From Rufibacter sp. XAAS-G3-1 (GTDB lineage Bacteria > Bacteroidota > Bacteroidia > Cytophagales > Hymenobacteraceae), in contig NZ_JABFAM010000011.1 of NCBI RefSeq assembly GCF_013623775.1, positions 1 to 64,000 on the forward strand: a stretch of 64,000 bases of DNA. The letters run 5' to 3'. Positions 8,460 through 17,252 of the stretch are shown here, in pieces. The notes beneath the pieces were generated by a model that saw only the letters and a list, made by a program, of their open reading frames with translations, made no database searches and was not told the DNA's origin. Made by a program: the position numbers and the translations under genes. How positions within the stretch are numbered: position 1 is the stretch's first letter; each line of letters starts with the position of its first letter.

Positions 8460-9941
8460 ATGAAACGATATAGCTTTCTTTTGGCCTGCCTGGCGTTGCT
8501 AGGCAGTGCCGGGAAGAGCTTTGCCCAGAATGAGGTAGATGCTCTCCGTTACTCCCGCACAGATATTGGCGGTACAGCCCGCACCATGGGCCTTGGCGGC
8601 GCCAACGTAGCCTTAGGTGGCGATGCCGGAAACCTTTCCAGCAACCCCGCCGGCCTAGGCCTTTTCAGACGCTCAGAGATCACGGTGTCTGCCGGTGTCA
8701 ACGTAAACGAAGTGAACAGTGCGGTCTATGGTTCTGCCAGCACCAACAGCCGCAACAACCTTAACATCCCAGGTTTCTCAGCGGTGTTCTCTACCCGCAA
8801 AGCAGATGATGAGGAAGGTGACTGGCGTTCCAGCTCTTTTGGCTTAGGCTATACCCGGCTGAATAACTTCAACCAACGCTCCTTTTACCGGGCCACCGGC
8901 GGCGAAGAGAACCTGAAGTTTGGCGAATATGCCGCCCAACGGGCCAACGCTTTCGGCTTGCCGGTAAATTCAATCCAGGAACTGGCCTATGAGACCTATT
9001 TGATTGATGAAGACAATGAAGGTTTCTTTTCTCCGTATTGGGTAGAATCCAACGTGTTTCAGGAGAATATTGAGTCTACCGGTTCTCAGAACCAATGGGA
9101 CTTTGCCTACGGAGCCAGCTTCCGCGACAAGTTTTTCATAGGCGCCTCTTTAGGCTTGACTACCGTGCGCTTTAAGCAAACCAGAATCTACTCTGAAGAA
9201 GGCCCCGCCTCTAATATCACCGACTTGACTCTTAGAGACGAGCTGACCACCGAAGGGAACGGGATAAGTTTACGGGTGGGTGCCATCTACAGACCAAGTG
9301 ATGCCTTACGCCTTGGGTTCTCAGTACAGTCGCCTACCTGGTACAGGTTGATTGACCAATTCAATACGACTCTGGCAGTTAACTACAATCAAGCTCCAGA
9401 GGAAGGAGCCTCTTTGAACCAGTTCTTTCCTTCTGAGCTGGGCGAGTATGAGTACAAACTTTCAACCCCTTTCAAAGCTAATGCCGGGGCGGCCTTCTTC
9501 CTGGGTAAAAACGGCTTCATCACCGCCGATGTGGAATATGTAGATTACAGCAGCGCTCGCTTAGATGCTGATGATTCTTTCCAAACCGAGAACCAGAATA
9601 TCCAGAACGTGTATGACAAAGCCTTGAACTTCCGCCTGGGCGCTGAAGCCCGGCTGAACATCTTTAGACTAAGAGCTGGTTATGCCCTGCACGGCGACCC
9701 TTTCAAAGACAGTGAGGTAAACCAGGCTAAGTCTTTCTACACCGCTGGTTTTGGGATCAGGCAAAACAATTTCTTCATTGACGGAGCCTTGGTGTACAGC
9801 AAGTATAACAGTGTGTACTCACCTTATGTCAACTATGAAGTGAACAACCAGAATTCTGAGTTCTACAACCTGTTGGTGCCAACTGTGACAAACAAGCATG
9901 CTAACACCAACTTTGTAGCCACCGTTGGCTGGAACTTCTGA
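8460..9941 (+). CDS. OmpP1/FadL-family outer membrane protein
   Basis: 493 residues with a signal peptide (MKRYSFLLACLALLGSAGKSFA, cleavage before QNEVDAL). The following DIGGTARTMGLGGANVALGGD region and NPAGLG motif are characteristic of the OmpP1/FadL/TodX group as found in Bacteroidota. Alternating amphipathic strands continue to a C-terminal strand ending in WNF, consistent with an outer-membrane beta barrel. FadL relatives transport hydrophobic compounds; homologues here are often called hemin receptor, without proof. Co-oriented with the lipoprotein gene 21 bp upstream; a strong terminator follows. Confidence 0.85.
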   Translation: MKRYSFLLACLALLGSAGKSFAQNEVDALRYSRTDIGGTARTMGLGGANVALGGDAGNLSSNPAGLGLFRRSEITVSAGVNVNEVNSAVYGSASTNSRNNLNIPGFSAVFSTRKADDEEGDWRSSSFGLGYTRLNNFNQRSFYRATGGEENLKFGEYAAQRANAFGLPVNSIQELAYETYLIDEDNEGFFSPYWVESNVFQENIESTGSQNQWDFAYGASFRDKFFIGASLGLTTVRFKQTRIYSEEGPASNITDLTLRDELTTEGNGISLRVGAIYRPSDALRLGFSVQSPTWYRLIDQFNTTLAVNYNQAPEEGASLNQFFPSELGEYEYKLSTPFKANAGAAFFLGKNGFITADVEYVDYSSARLDADDSFQTENQNIQNVYDKALNFRLGAEARLNIFRLRAGYALHGDPFKDSEVNQAKSFYTAGFGIRQNNFFIDGALVYSKYNSVYSPYVNYEVNNQNSEFYNLLVPTVTNKHANTNFVATVGWNF

Positions 9942-9944
9942 TCC

Positions 9945-9980
9945 GTTTCCAGGCTGATTTTCCTAGAACAGCCTGGAAAC
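9945..9980. repeat. Family C palindrome
   Basis: GTTTCCAGGCTGATTTT versus AGAACAGCCTGGAAAC, starting 3 nt after the OmpP1-like stop codon. Confidence 0.75.
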
Positions 9981-9985
9981 AAACT

Positions 9986-10031
9986 AAAAGCAGAGGGCTC
10001 TCCTGAAGTATTAGGAGAGCCCTCTGCTTTT
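9986..10031 (+). terminator. Strong intrinsic terminator
   Basis: Perfect 19-bp arms (9986-10004, 10013-10031), 8-nt loop, ending in a T run. It terminates the 7293-9941 operon. Confidence 0.85.
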
Positions 10032-10094
10032 ATGGTAACACAGAGCTTTAAACGAGATTTGCTCTGTTCTAGGTAACGACCAAATAGGTCTCCT

Positions 10095-10130
10095 TTTTGA
10101 GGCTGTTTTCCTAAAACAGACCCTAAACGC
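10095..10130. repeat. Family C palindrome
   Basis: TTTTTGAGGCTGTTTT versus AAAACAGACCCTAAAC, between two terminators in the convergent gap. Confidence 0.7.
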
Positions 10131-10135
10131 TTTAA

Positions 10136-10176
10136 AACAGAGAGGCCACTCCTTTTCCGGAAGTGGCCTCTCTGTT
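10136..10176 (-). terminator. Hairpin terminator of the suc/lpd operon
   Basis: 15-bp arms AACAGAGAGGCCACT and AGTGGCCTCTCTGTT, just beyond the lpdA stop on the minus strand. Confidence 0.75.
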
Positions 10177-10192
10177 GAAATATAAGGTATGC

Positions 10193-11596
10193 TTAAATAT
10201 GAATGGCTCTGTTCTCTGTGGCAGCTAAACAGGCTTCTTTCATGGCCTCGGTATAGGTTGGGTGCGCGTGGCTCATGCGGGCAATGTCCTCGGCAGAAGC
10301 CCGGAACTCCATGGCTACTACTGCCTCGGCAATCATGTCTGCGGCGCGGGGCCCGATCATGTGCACGCCCAGGATTTCATCCGTCTTTGCATCGGCTAAC
10401 ACCTTCACGAAACCATCTGTGTCCATAGATGCTTTGGCACGGCCCGATGCTTTGAACGGGAAAGAACCGGCTTTAAACGCCACGCCTTGTGCTTTCAACT
10501 GCTCCTCGGTAAATCCTACGCCTGCTACCTCTGGCCAGGTGTACACCACGCCTGGGATCAGGTTGTAGTTGATGTGTGGTTTTTGACCGGCCATTATTTC
10601 GGCTACCAATACCCCTTCTTCCTCGGCTTTGTGGGCCAACATGGCTCCACGAACCACATCCCCAATGGCGTAGATGCCGGGTACATTGGTTTGTAGGTGA
10701 TCGTCTACGGCAATCATGCCGCGTTCGCCCAGCTGCACGCCTGCGTTTTCCAGGCCTAAACCTTCGGTGTACGGCTTGCGGCCCACAGACACCAGGCAGT
10801 AGTCGCCGTCAAAGGTAACAGTTTCGCCTTTAGGGGTTTCTGCGGTTACTTTCACCGTCTCGCCTTCCACTTGTGCACCAGTTACTTTATGCCCGAAGAA
10901 GAATTGGAAGCCCAATGTTTTCTTCAGTACGCGCTGTAGTTCTTTTCCTAACGCCCTATCCATGGTAGGAATGATGGCATCGGTGTATTCCACCACGCTT
11001 ACTTTCGCGCCTAAGCGGGCGTACACAGAACCTAGTTCTAAACCAATCACGCCGCCGCCAATCACAATCAGGTGCTTTGGTACCTCTTTCAAGGTCAACG
11101 CCTCAGTAGACGTGATGATGCGGTTTTTATCAACCGGCAGGAACGGCAAATTCACCGGCTTAGAGCCCGTGGCAATGATCGTCTTGTCGGTCTCAATCTG
11201 CTGCGCAGTACCGTCTTGGCCCGTAATTTTGATGGTGTTCTTGCTCAGGAAAGAACCAAGGCCGTTGTACACGTCTACCTTGTTCTTCTTCATGAGGTAG
11301 GCAATGCCGTCATTGTTTGACTTGATTACCTCTCCCTTGCGTTTAATCATCTGCTCTAGGTTCACCTGCAGGTTATCCAGCTCAATGCCGTGCGTCTTGA
11401 ACGTGTGCGCCGCGTTATGGAAATGCTCAGATGAATCTAAAAGCGCTTTAGACGGAATACAGCCTACGTTCAGGCAGGTACCGCCCAAGACGGAGTATTT
11501 TTCAATAATGGCAGTTTTCAGGCCCAGCTGCGCACAACGAACCGCTGCTACGTAGCCCCCGGGGCCAGAACCGATTACCGTTACATCGTATTTCAT
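10193..11596 (-). CDS. lpdA: Dihydrolipoyl dehydrogenase (E3)
   Basis: 467 residues from the chosen ATG at 11596. FAD-binding GSGPGGYVAA at residues 9-18, redox-active Cys41 and Cys46 in GGTCLNVGCIPSK, NAD-binding GGGVIGLELGSV, and the C-terminal active-site HAHPTYTEA. It reoxidises dihydrolipoamide of SucB and, where present, of other E2 and GcvH proteins. An upstream in-frame extension to 11650 lacks homology to the family N-terminus and was rejected. Third in order sucA-sucB-lpdA; a family C palindrome lies in the 105-bp gap to sucB, so independent expression is possible. Confidence 0.97.
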   Translation of the reverse strand: MKYDVTVIGSGPGGYVAAVRCAQLGLKTAIIEKYSVLGGTCLNVGCIPSKALLDSSEHFHNAAHTFKTHGIELDNLQVNLEQMIKRKGEVIKSNNDGIAYLMKKNKVDVYNGLGSFLSKNTIKITGQDGTAQQIETDKTIIATGSKPVNLPFLPVDKNRIITSTEALTLKEVPKHLIVIGGGVIGLELGSVYARLGAKVSVVEYTDAIIPTMDRALGKELQRVLKKTLGFQFFFGHKVTGAQVEGETVKVTAETPKGETVTFDGDYCLVSVGRKPYTEGLGLENAGVQLGERGMIAVDDHLQTNVPGIYAIGDVVRGAMLAHKAEEEGVLVAEIMAGQKPHINYNLIPGVVYTWPEVAGVGFTEEQLKAQGVAFKAGSFPFKASGRAKASMDTDGFVKVLADAKTDEILGVHMIGPRAADMIAEAVVAMEFRASAEDIARMSHAHPTYTEAMKEACLAATENRAIHI

Positions 11597-11659
11597 GATC
11601 TTTCTTTTTATGTGAGAAAAGGCTCCGTACCCACTCTTACAAAGCAGCACGGAGCCTTT

Positions 11660-11698
11660 CGTTTTTAACTTATTTTCTAGAAAACACGCCTAAAACGC
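11660..11698. repeat. Family C palindrome inside the suc operon
   Basis: CGTTTTTAACTTATTTTCTA paired with AAAACACGCCTAAAACG. It sits between sucB and lpdA, where a terminator would be counter-productive. Confidence 0.65.
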
Positions 11699-11701
11699 GT
11701 G

Positions 11702-13345
11702 TTAGATTCCGAGTAATAAACGCATTGGATCTTCCAGCAACTCTTTCACGCGCACCAGGAAGCTCACAGACTCACGACCGTCAATGATGCGGTGGTCATA
11801 CGAAAGCGCCAGGTACATCATTGGGCGGATTTCCACTTGGTTGTTGATAGCCACCGGACGGTTCACAATGTTGTGCATACCCAGGATGGCCGATTGCGGC
11901 GCGTTGATGATGGGTGTTGACATCATGGAACCGAACACCCCACCGTTGGTGATGGTGAAGGTACCGCCCGTCATTTCGTCAATACCAAGTTTGTTTTCGC
12001 GGGCACGCTTGGCCAGGCGTACCACTTCTTTCTCAATACCGTCTAAGCTCAAACCTTCGGCGTTGCGGATTACCGGCACTACCAGACCTTTAGGGGCAGA
12101 CACCGCGATAGAGATGTCGCAGAAATCATTGAAGACCATTTCGGCCCCGTCAATTTGGGCGTTCACGGCTGGCCACTCTTGCAAGGCAACCGTACACGCC
12201 TTCACGAAGAACGACATAAAGCCTAAGCCTACTTCGTGCTTCTCTTTGAACTTGTCTTTGTATTTGGCTCTAATGTCCATGATCGGCTTCATGTCTACCT
12301 CGTTGAAGGTGGTCAACATAGCCGTTTCATTTTTCACCGAAACTAAACGACGCGCTACGGTTTTACGCAAGCTGCTCATCTTCTCACGACGGCTGTTACG
12401 GACACCAGGAGCGGCCGGAGCAGCGGCAGATTCTTTTGCAGCTGGGGCAGCAGAAGCGGCGGCAGGCTGCGGAGCCGGAGCAGCCGGACGAGCCTGTGCG
12501 TTTTGGGCATCTTCTTTGGTGATGCGTCCGTCACGACCGGTACCATTCACGTCAGAAGCGCTAATGCCTTTCTCAGAAAGGATTTTACCTGCGGCCGGTG
12601 ATGGCGTACCGCTCGCGTAGGTGGTAGAACCACCGTACCCAGAAGACGCCGCTTGCGCTGGTTGAGCAGCCGGAGCACTTAACTGCGGAGCAGGAGACGT
12701 AGAAACACCAGAACCAGCCCCTACCTCAATACGGCAGATAGTAGCACCAATCTCAACAGTATCACCTTCCTGGGCAACGATTCTCAGAACGCCCGCAGCT
12801 TCGGCCGGAAGTTCAAACGTAGCTTTGTCAGACTCCAGTTCGCACAACACTTCGTCCATGGCTACCTGGTCGCCATCGGCTTTCAGCCACTTAGAAATAG
12901 TCACTTCAGAGATGGACTCTCCTACCGTTGGGATTTTCACATCTAAGGTCTGACCAGTTCCGGCGCCGCCACCTTGCGGTTGGTTAGGAATACCTTGGCT
13001 TGGCGTGTTCTCAGCGGCCACTGTGCTCTGCGGATCCGTTACTGATTTAGATTCAGTAAGGCTGTGCTGAGAAGAGACAGTAGTAGGCTGCGGCGTAGAA
13101 GCACCTTGCCCGGCTCCCTCAATGCTACAGATTACTTCGCCAATGGCGATAGTGTCGCCTTCCTGGGCTTTTATTCTTAGAATACCGGCAGCCTCGGCGG
13201 GCAGCTCAAAGGTAGCTTTGTCTGATTCCAGTTCGCAGATTACCTCGTCCATGGCCACTTGGTCGCCATCTTGTTTGAGCCACTTGGCAATGGTTACCTC
13301 CGTGATGGATTCGCCAACTACCGGCACTTTTACGTCTAATGCCAT
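11702..13345 (-). CDS. sucB: 2-oxoglutarate dehydrogenase E2 (dihydrolipoyl succinyltransferase) with two lipoyl domains
   Basis: 547 residues. Two lipoyl domains (about 1-78 and 133-210) share [15 protein letters not shown], with lipoylated lysines expected at 43 and 174. Ala/Pro-rich linkers follow, then a peripheral subunit-binding domain (about 250-285, [20 protein letters not shown]) and the acyltransferase core with catalytic HxxxDG in DHRIIDG near the C-terminus. It transfers succinyl to CoA in the TCA cycle. Adjacent sucA and lpdA fix the identity as the 2-oxoglutarate complex. The two lipoyl domains are so similar that a recent internal duplication is likely. LipA in the same window supplies lipoate. 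Confidence 0.96.
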   Translation of the reverse strand: MALDVKVPVVGESITEVTIAKWLKQDGDQVAMDEVICELESDKATFELPAEAAGILRIKAQEGDTIAIGEVICSIEGAGQGASTPQPTTVSSQHSLTESKSVTDPQSTVAAENTPSQGIPNQPQGGGAGTGQTLDVKIPTVGESISEVTISKWLKADGDQVAMDEVLCELESDKATFELPAEAAGVLRIVAQEGDTVEIGATICRIEVGAGSGVSTSPAPQLSAPAAQPAQAASSGYGGSTTYASGTPSPAAGKILSEKGISASDVNGTGRDGRITKEDAQNAQARPAAPAPQPAAASAAPAAKESAAAPAAPGVRNSRREKMSSLRKTVARRLVSVKNETAMLTTFNEVDMKPIMDIRAKYKDKFKEKHEVGLGFMSFFVKACTVALQEWPAVNAQIDGAEMVFNDFCDISIAVSAPKGLVVPVIRNAEGLSLDGIEKEVVRLAKRARENKLGIDEMTGGTFTITNGGVFGSMMSTPIINAPQSAILGMHNIVNRPVAINNQVEIRPMMYLALSYDHRIIDGRESVSFLVRVKELLEDPMRLLLGI

Positions 13346-13380
13346 AATCTCTTTTTAGATTAAGTTATGTTGTGGAAAAT

Positions 13381-13420
13381 CCGCTTAGGGCCCGTTTTCA
13401 CAAAAACAGGTCCTAAGCGG
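13381..13420. repeat. Family C palindrome between sucA and sucB
   Basis: CCGCTTAGGGCCCGTTTT and AAAACAGGTCCTAAGCGG: nearly perfect, inside the operon, 13 nt after the sucA stop. Confidence 0.8.
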
Positions 13421-13433
13421 ACGTATATTTTAC

Positions 13434-16196
13434 TTAAATGCTGAATGCTTTTTCTACCACTGCACGCTGCTCTTTCTGGTGAATTTTGTTGTAACCAGTA
13501 GCAGGCGATGAGCTTGGCTTACGGGAAACCACGTCATCTATGCCTTTGCGCATCACGCTCAGAATATACGTCCAGGCACCCATGTTGTACGGTTCTTCCT
13601 GTACCCAGAAGATTTGTGCGTTCGGGTATTTGCTTAACTCACGGTCTAACTGAACCTGCGGGAACGGATGCAGCTGCTCCATACGAATGATGGCTACGTC
13701 TTTGCGGTTGGTTTTCTGTTGTTCATCCAGTAAGTCATAGTACACTTTACCGGTACACAGCAACACTTTGGTCACGGCTTTCGCCTCGGCGTACGTATCT
13801 CCAATCACTTCCTGGAAAGAACCTTGGGTAAAGTCCTCAACAGGAGACATCACGTTCTGGTGACGCAGCATGGACTTAGGTGACATATGGATGCATGGCT
13901 TGCGGTACGGCGTAGCCAACTGACGACGCAGCATGTGGAAGAAGTTGGCCGGTGTGGTACACTGGGTCACGTACATGTTGTATTCAGCCGCCAATTGCAG
14001 AAAACGCTCAGGACGGGCGTTGGAGTGCTCTGGCCCTTGGCCTTCGTAACCGTGCGGTAACAACATCACCAGACCGTTCATGCGCTGCCACTTAGACTCT
14101 GTAGAGGAAATGAACTGGTCAATCATCACCTGAGAACCGTTGGCAAAGTCACCGAACTGCGCTTCCCAGATCACCAGCGCATTAGGGTTCGCCATGGCGT
14201 AGCCGAACTCAAACCCAAGAACGCCATACTCAGACAATAGAGAGTTATATATCTGCAGTTGCTGCTGGTTTTCCTGAATGTGGTTCAGGTTAGTGTACGC
14301 GGCATTGGTATTGGCATCACGCAACACCGCATGACGGTGCGAGAAAGTACCTCTGCGCACGTCTTGGCCGCTCATGCGCACCACCTTGTTCTCTAACAGA
14401 ATGGAACCGTACGCCAACAGCTCCGCCGATGCCCAGTTCAGAGAACGGCTCTCAAAGAACATGTCTTGGCGCTCTTTGATGAGTTTCTCTATCTGCTTCA
14501 GGGGCTTGAAGTTCTCTGGCAGGCTGGCCAAGGCTTTACCAACTTTCTCAAGGGCCTCGGCAGCAATGCCGGTCTCTGGCGATTGATGGAAGTCTTCTGG
14601 TTTAGATCGGCGCAACTCTTGCCACTCTTTCTCCAGTACCTGGTAGTTGTAAGGCAATGGCTCTTGTTTTACCATGTCCAGACGCTCTTGCAGCATCTGC
14701 CGGAACTCCTTGTCCATCTCCTCGGCCACCTTTGCGTCTAACTCGCCCCGGCTTACCAATGACTTGTTGTATATCTCGCGTGGATTCGCATGCTTGGAGA
14801 TGAGGTTGTACAACTGTGGCTGGGTGAATTTAGGCTCATCTGCCTCATTGTGTCCATGGCGGCGATAGCACACCATGTCAATGAAGATATCATTGTGGAA
14901 CCGCTGGCGGTATTCGGTCGCCAGACGCACCGCAAACACTACCGCCTCTGGGTCATCGCCGTTTACGTGCAGTACCGGAGCGTCAATGATTTTGGCTAAG
15001 TCAGTGCTGTAGATAGACGAACGGGCGTCTTCAAAGTCGGTGGTGAAACCAACCTGGTTGTTGATCACGAAGTGGATGGTACCGCCGGTGCCGTAACCTT
15101 CCAGTTTCGCCATTTGGGTTACCTCGTAGCCAATGCCCTGACCAGCTACGGCAGCATCTCCGTGGATGAGAATGGGAAGGATCTTATTTGTGTCACGGCC
15201 ATACATGGAGTCCAGTTTGGCGCGTACAAAACCTTCTACCACCGGGTTCACGGCCTCTAAGTGCGAGGGATTTGGCGCCAGTTTCAGGTTAACGCAGTTT
15301 CCGCTAGAGGTAAAGACTTCGCTGGAGAAGCCCATGTGGTATTTCACGTCCCCGTCGCCCATGGTCAGGTCTGGCACGGCCGTTCCCTCAAATTCAGAGA
15401 AAATCTGCTCATAGGTTTTGCCCATGATGTTGGCCAGCACGTTCAACCTACCGCGGTGCGCCATGCCAATCACTACTTCCTGCACGCCAAGCTCAGCACC
15501 TTTTTCTATGATGGCATCCAGCGCCGGAATAGTGGTTTCGCCACCTTCCAGAGAGAAACGTTTCTGCCCCAAGAATTTGGTGTGCAGGAAGTTCTCAAAC
15601 ACTACCGCCTCGTTCAGCTTAGACAGAATGCGCTTTTTGTATTCAATGGACGGATTGAAGGTAACTGACTCTTCCTCGGCTTTTTGCTTGAACCACTCCA
15701 ATACCTCCGGATCCCGGATGTACATGTACTCAAACCCGATGGTTCTTTCGTACACTTTCTTGAGGGTGTCCAGGATATTGCGCAGGGTGGCAGTACCTAA
15801 GCCAAGCTCTGAACCGCTCTGGAATTTAGTATCCAGATCAGCCTCAGAAAGCCCGAAATCTTTCAGGTCTAACAAGGCCTTCCGGTCTTTGCGCGGACGA
15901 ACCGGGTTGGTGTTTGAGCGCAAGTGGCCGCGGGAACGGTAGGCGTAAATCAGATTACGCACCTGGATCTCTTTCTCTACCTCCCCTACAGAAGCTCCGC
16001 TGGTGGCAGCCCCGGCCGTTGGCTTAGCACTGGTGCCCGCCTCCCCGTTGCCGTTCGGATACGTCTGGGAGAAATCAAATCCTTCAAAGAATTTTTGCCA
16101 ACCGAACTCAACAGACGCAGGGTCTTGCTGATACTGCTTGTACAGTTCATCAATATAGGCTCCGTGCGCGTTGGCGATATATGAGTATTTATCCAT
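13434..16196 (-). CDS. sucA: 2-oxoglutarate dehydrogenase E1
   Basis: 920 residues, full length. The N-terminus (IANAHGAYIDELYKQYQQDP...WQKFFEGF) is the E1o motif that docks to other subunits. HRGRLNVLAN and the GDAAVAGQG region with downstream ThDP/Mg-binding residues, and the C-terminal transketolase-like part (EAQFGDFANGSQVMIDQF, LPHGYEGQGPEHSNARPERFLQL) are all visible. It decarboxylates 2-oxoglutarate with ThDP and passes the succinyl group to SucB lipoyl arms. First gene of the sucA-sucB-lpdA group. The upstream 1056-bp gap gives ample space for a promoter; TAATTTGC on the minus strand near 16222 is a weak box candidate. Confidence 0.97.
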   Translation of the reverse strand: MDKYSYIANAHGAYIDELYKQYQQDPASVEFGWQKFFEGFDFSQTYPNGNGEAGTSAKPTAGAATSGASVGEVEKEIQVRNLIYAYRSRGHLRSNTNPVRPRKDRKALLDLKDFGLSEADLDTKFQSGSELGLGTATLRNILDTLKKVYERTIGFEYMYIRDPEVLEWFKQKAEEESVTFNPSIEYKKRILSKLNEAVVFENFLHTKFLGQKRFSLEGGETTIPALDAIIEKGAELGVQEVVIGMAHRGRLNVLANIMGKTYEQIFSEFEGTAVPDLTMGDGDVKYHMGFSSEVFTSSGNCVNLKLAPNPSHLEAVNPVVEGFVRAKLDSMYGRDTNKILPILIHGDAAVAGQGIGYEVTQMAKLEGYGTGGTIHFVINNQVGFTTDFEDARSSIYSTDLAKIIDAPVLHVNGDDPEAVVFAVRLATEYRQRFHNDIFIDMVCYRRHGHNEADEPKFTQPQLYNLISKHANPREIYNKSLVSRGELDAKVAEEMDKEFRQMLQERLDMVKQEPLPYNYQVLEKEWQELRRSKPEDFHQSPETGIAAEALEKVGKALASLPENFKPLKQIEKLIKERQDMFFESRSLNWASAELLAYGSILLENKVVRMSGQDVRRGTFSHRHAVLRDANTNAAYTNLNHIQENQQQLQIYNSLLSEYGVLGFEFGYAMANPNALVIWEAQFGDFANGSQVMIDQFISSTESKWQRMNGLVMLLPHGYEGQGPEHSNARPERFLQLAAEYNMYVTQCTTPANFFHMLRRQLATPYRKPCIHMSPKSMLRHQNVMSPVEDFTQGSFQEVIGDTYAEAKAVTKVLLCTGKVYYDLLDEQQKTNRKDVAIIRMEQLHPFPQVQLDRELSKYPNAQIFWVQEEPYNMGAWTYILSVMRKGIDDVVSRKPSSSPATGYNKIHQKEQRAVVEKAFSI

Positions 16197-16590
16197 AAAA
16201 ATTACTAGTACTTACCTAATGATCTGCAAATTACAAAACCATCTCCAATACACATACCCTAAAATTCGCATAAACAAATATTCTTATTTGATTATCAAAT
16301 TATTATTGCCTCTCTGGAATAACTGCCTTGCTCATCAAAGTCATGTATGGAATACGATAAAAATTTAGCTTTTGGCGAAATTATAGATAAATAGATAAGG
16401 GACAAACCCTTAAGCAAACTAGCCCTTTTATTCCTGCATTTTCTTTGTTCCCTGCCAATATTCTATTTCCAGCGGCTATTTACCTTTGTTAGCGATAAGC
16501 CTTGGGCCATGTAATTGTAGGGAATGCCAAACTTACGCCCATTCTCCTGTAAGAATGCGGCCCTAATAATTGACCTTACGCAGCCCTGCC
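16197..16590. other. Non-coding upstream region of sucA
   Basis: AT-rich sequence for about 190 bp next to the sucA start, where its promoter must lie, then unremarkable sequence up to the family A repeat. I see no gene, RNA gene or long hairpin. Confidence 0.5.
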
Positions 16591-16820
16591 AGTGGTTTCC
16601 GGCGAGTCTGGAGACTCGCTTCATCCCAAGTCACAAGACTGGAGTCTCGCGCCAGTACTTTCTAAACCTGTGAGGTCTTGGAGACCTCACAGGTTTTTGC
16701 GTTTAGGGCCTGCTTCCACAATGCCGCCTGGTTCAAAGACCTCGCGTAGCGCGCGCAGCTCCTACGAGTGTCTGCCCCTGCCGTTTCCGGCCTGTTTCCC
16801 GTAAAACAGCCTCAAAACGC
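16590..16820 (+). repeat. Family A composite repeat, complete copy
   Basis: Successive hairpins: GCGAGTCT/AGACTCGC at 16602-16619, AGACTGGAGTCT at 16636-16647 leading into CGCGCCAGTACTTTCT, then the 33-nt palindrome at 16664-16696 (AAACCTGTGAGGTCTT mirrored), a worn C half, a CAAAGACCTCGCGTAGCG block, and an intact family C palindrome at 16781-16820. Confidence 0.8.
16781..16820. repeat. Family C palindrome at the end of the A element
   Basis: CCGTTTCCGGCCTGTTT versus AAAACAGCCTCAAAACGC. Confidence 0.75.
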
Positions 16821-16986
16821 ATCAGCGGGCCCCCTAATTCCCTTGGAGCGAACCTGGCAAGGAAAGGAATTGCAGGCCGAGTCGCTTTTCTTCCGTCCTG
16901 TAGGGGCAGGCCGAGGAAGCGGGAATGGAAAGATAGTGTGGCAAAGCAAAGAAGTTACCCTGCTTTTTCCCTTGAAGCTGTGTAGA

Positions 16987-17023
16987 GTTTTTTGGCCTGT
17001 TTTCATAAAAACAGGCCAAAAAC
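16987..17023. repeat. Family C palindrome
   Basis: GTTTTTTGGCCTGTTTT and AAAACAGGCCAAAAAC, nearly perfect stem with a 3-4 nt loop. One of the best copies for defining the core. Confidence 0.8.
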
Positions 17024-17061
17024 GACGGCACAGGCGAACGCTTGCGCCAGAGAAATGGCTT

Positions 17062-17120
17062 TAGGGCATGTTTAAATTTCATTTTTGCGCTGCAAACCTC
17101 AAATTTAAACATGCCCTTAA
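17062..17120. repeat. Family B element, internally deleted (about 59 bp)
   Basis: Inverted ends TAGGGCATGTTTAAATTT and AAATTTAAACATGCCCTTA flank only the TTTTTGCGCTGCAAACCTC core. This is the minimal form of the element; the ends are perfectly paired. Confidence 0.75.
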
Positions 17121-17210
17121 ATGCCGGTTGATGAAAAACTCTAAATGGGTTCCTTAGGAATAAACAAAGCAAGCAGTCCCAAGGAAAACTTTCTAAGCCA
17201 AGCATTCTTG

Positions 17211-17246
17211 CTTTTGACTTGTTTTCAGAAAAATGAGCCAAAAACG
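17211..17246. repeat. Family C palindrome
   Basis: CTTTTGACTTGTTTTCAGAA with AAATGAGCCAAAAACG, weak pairing, ending 7 nt before the 3' end of the following minus-strand gene. Confidence 0.5.
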
Positions 17247-17252
17247 TGAACC

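Noticed and set aside
16834-17241. A 135-residue minus-strand frame
   Set aside because: It is composed of family A, B and C repeat DNA read through, not a gene.
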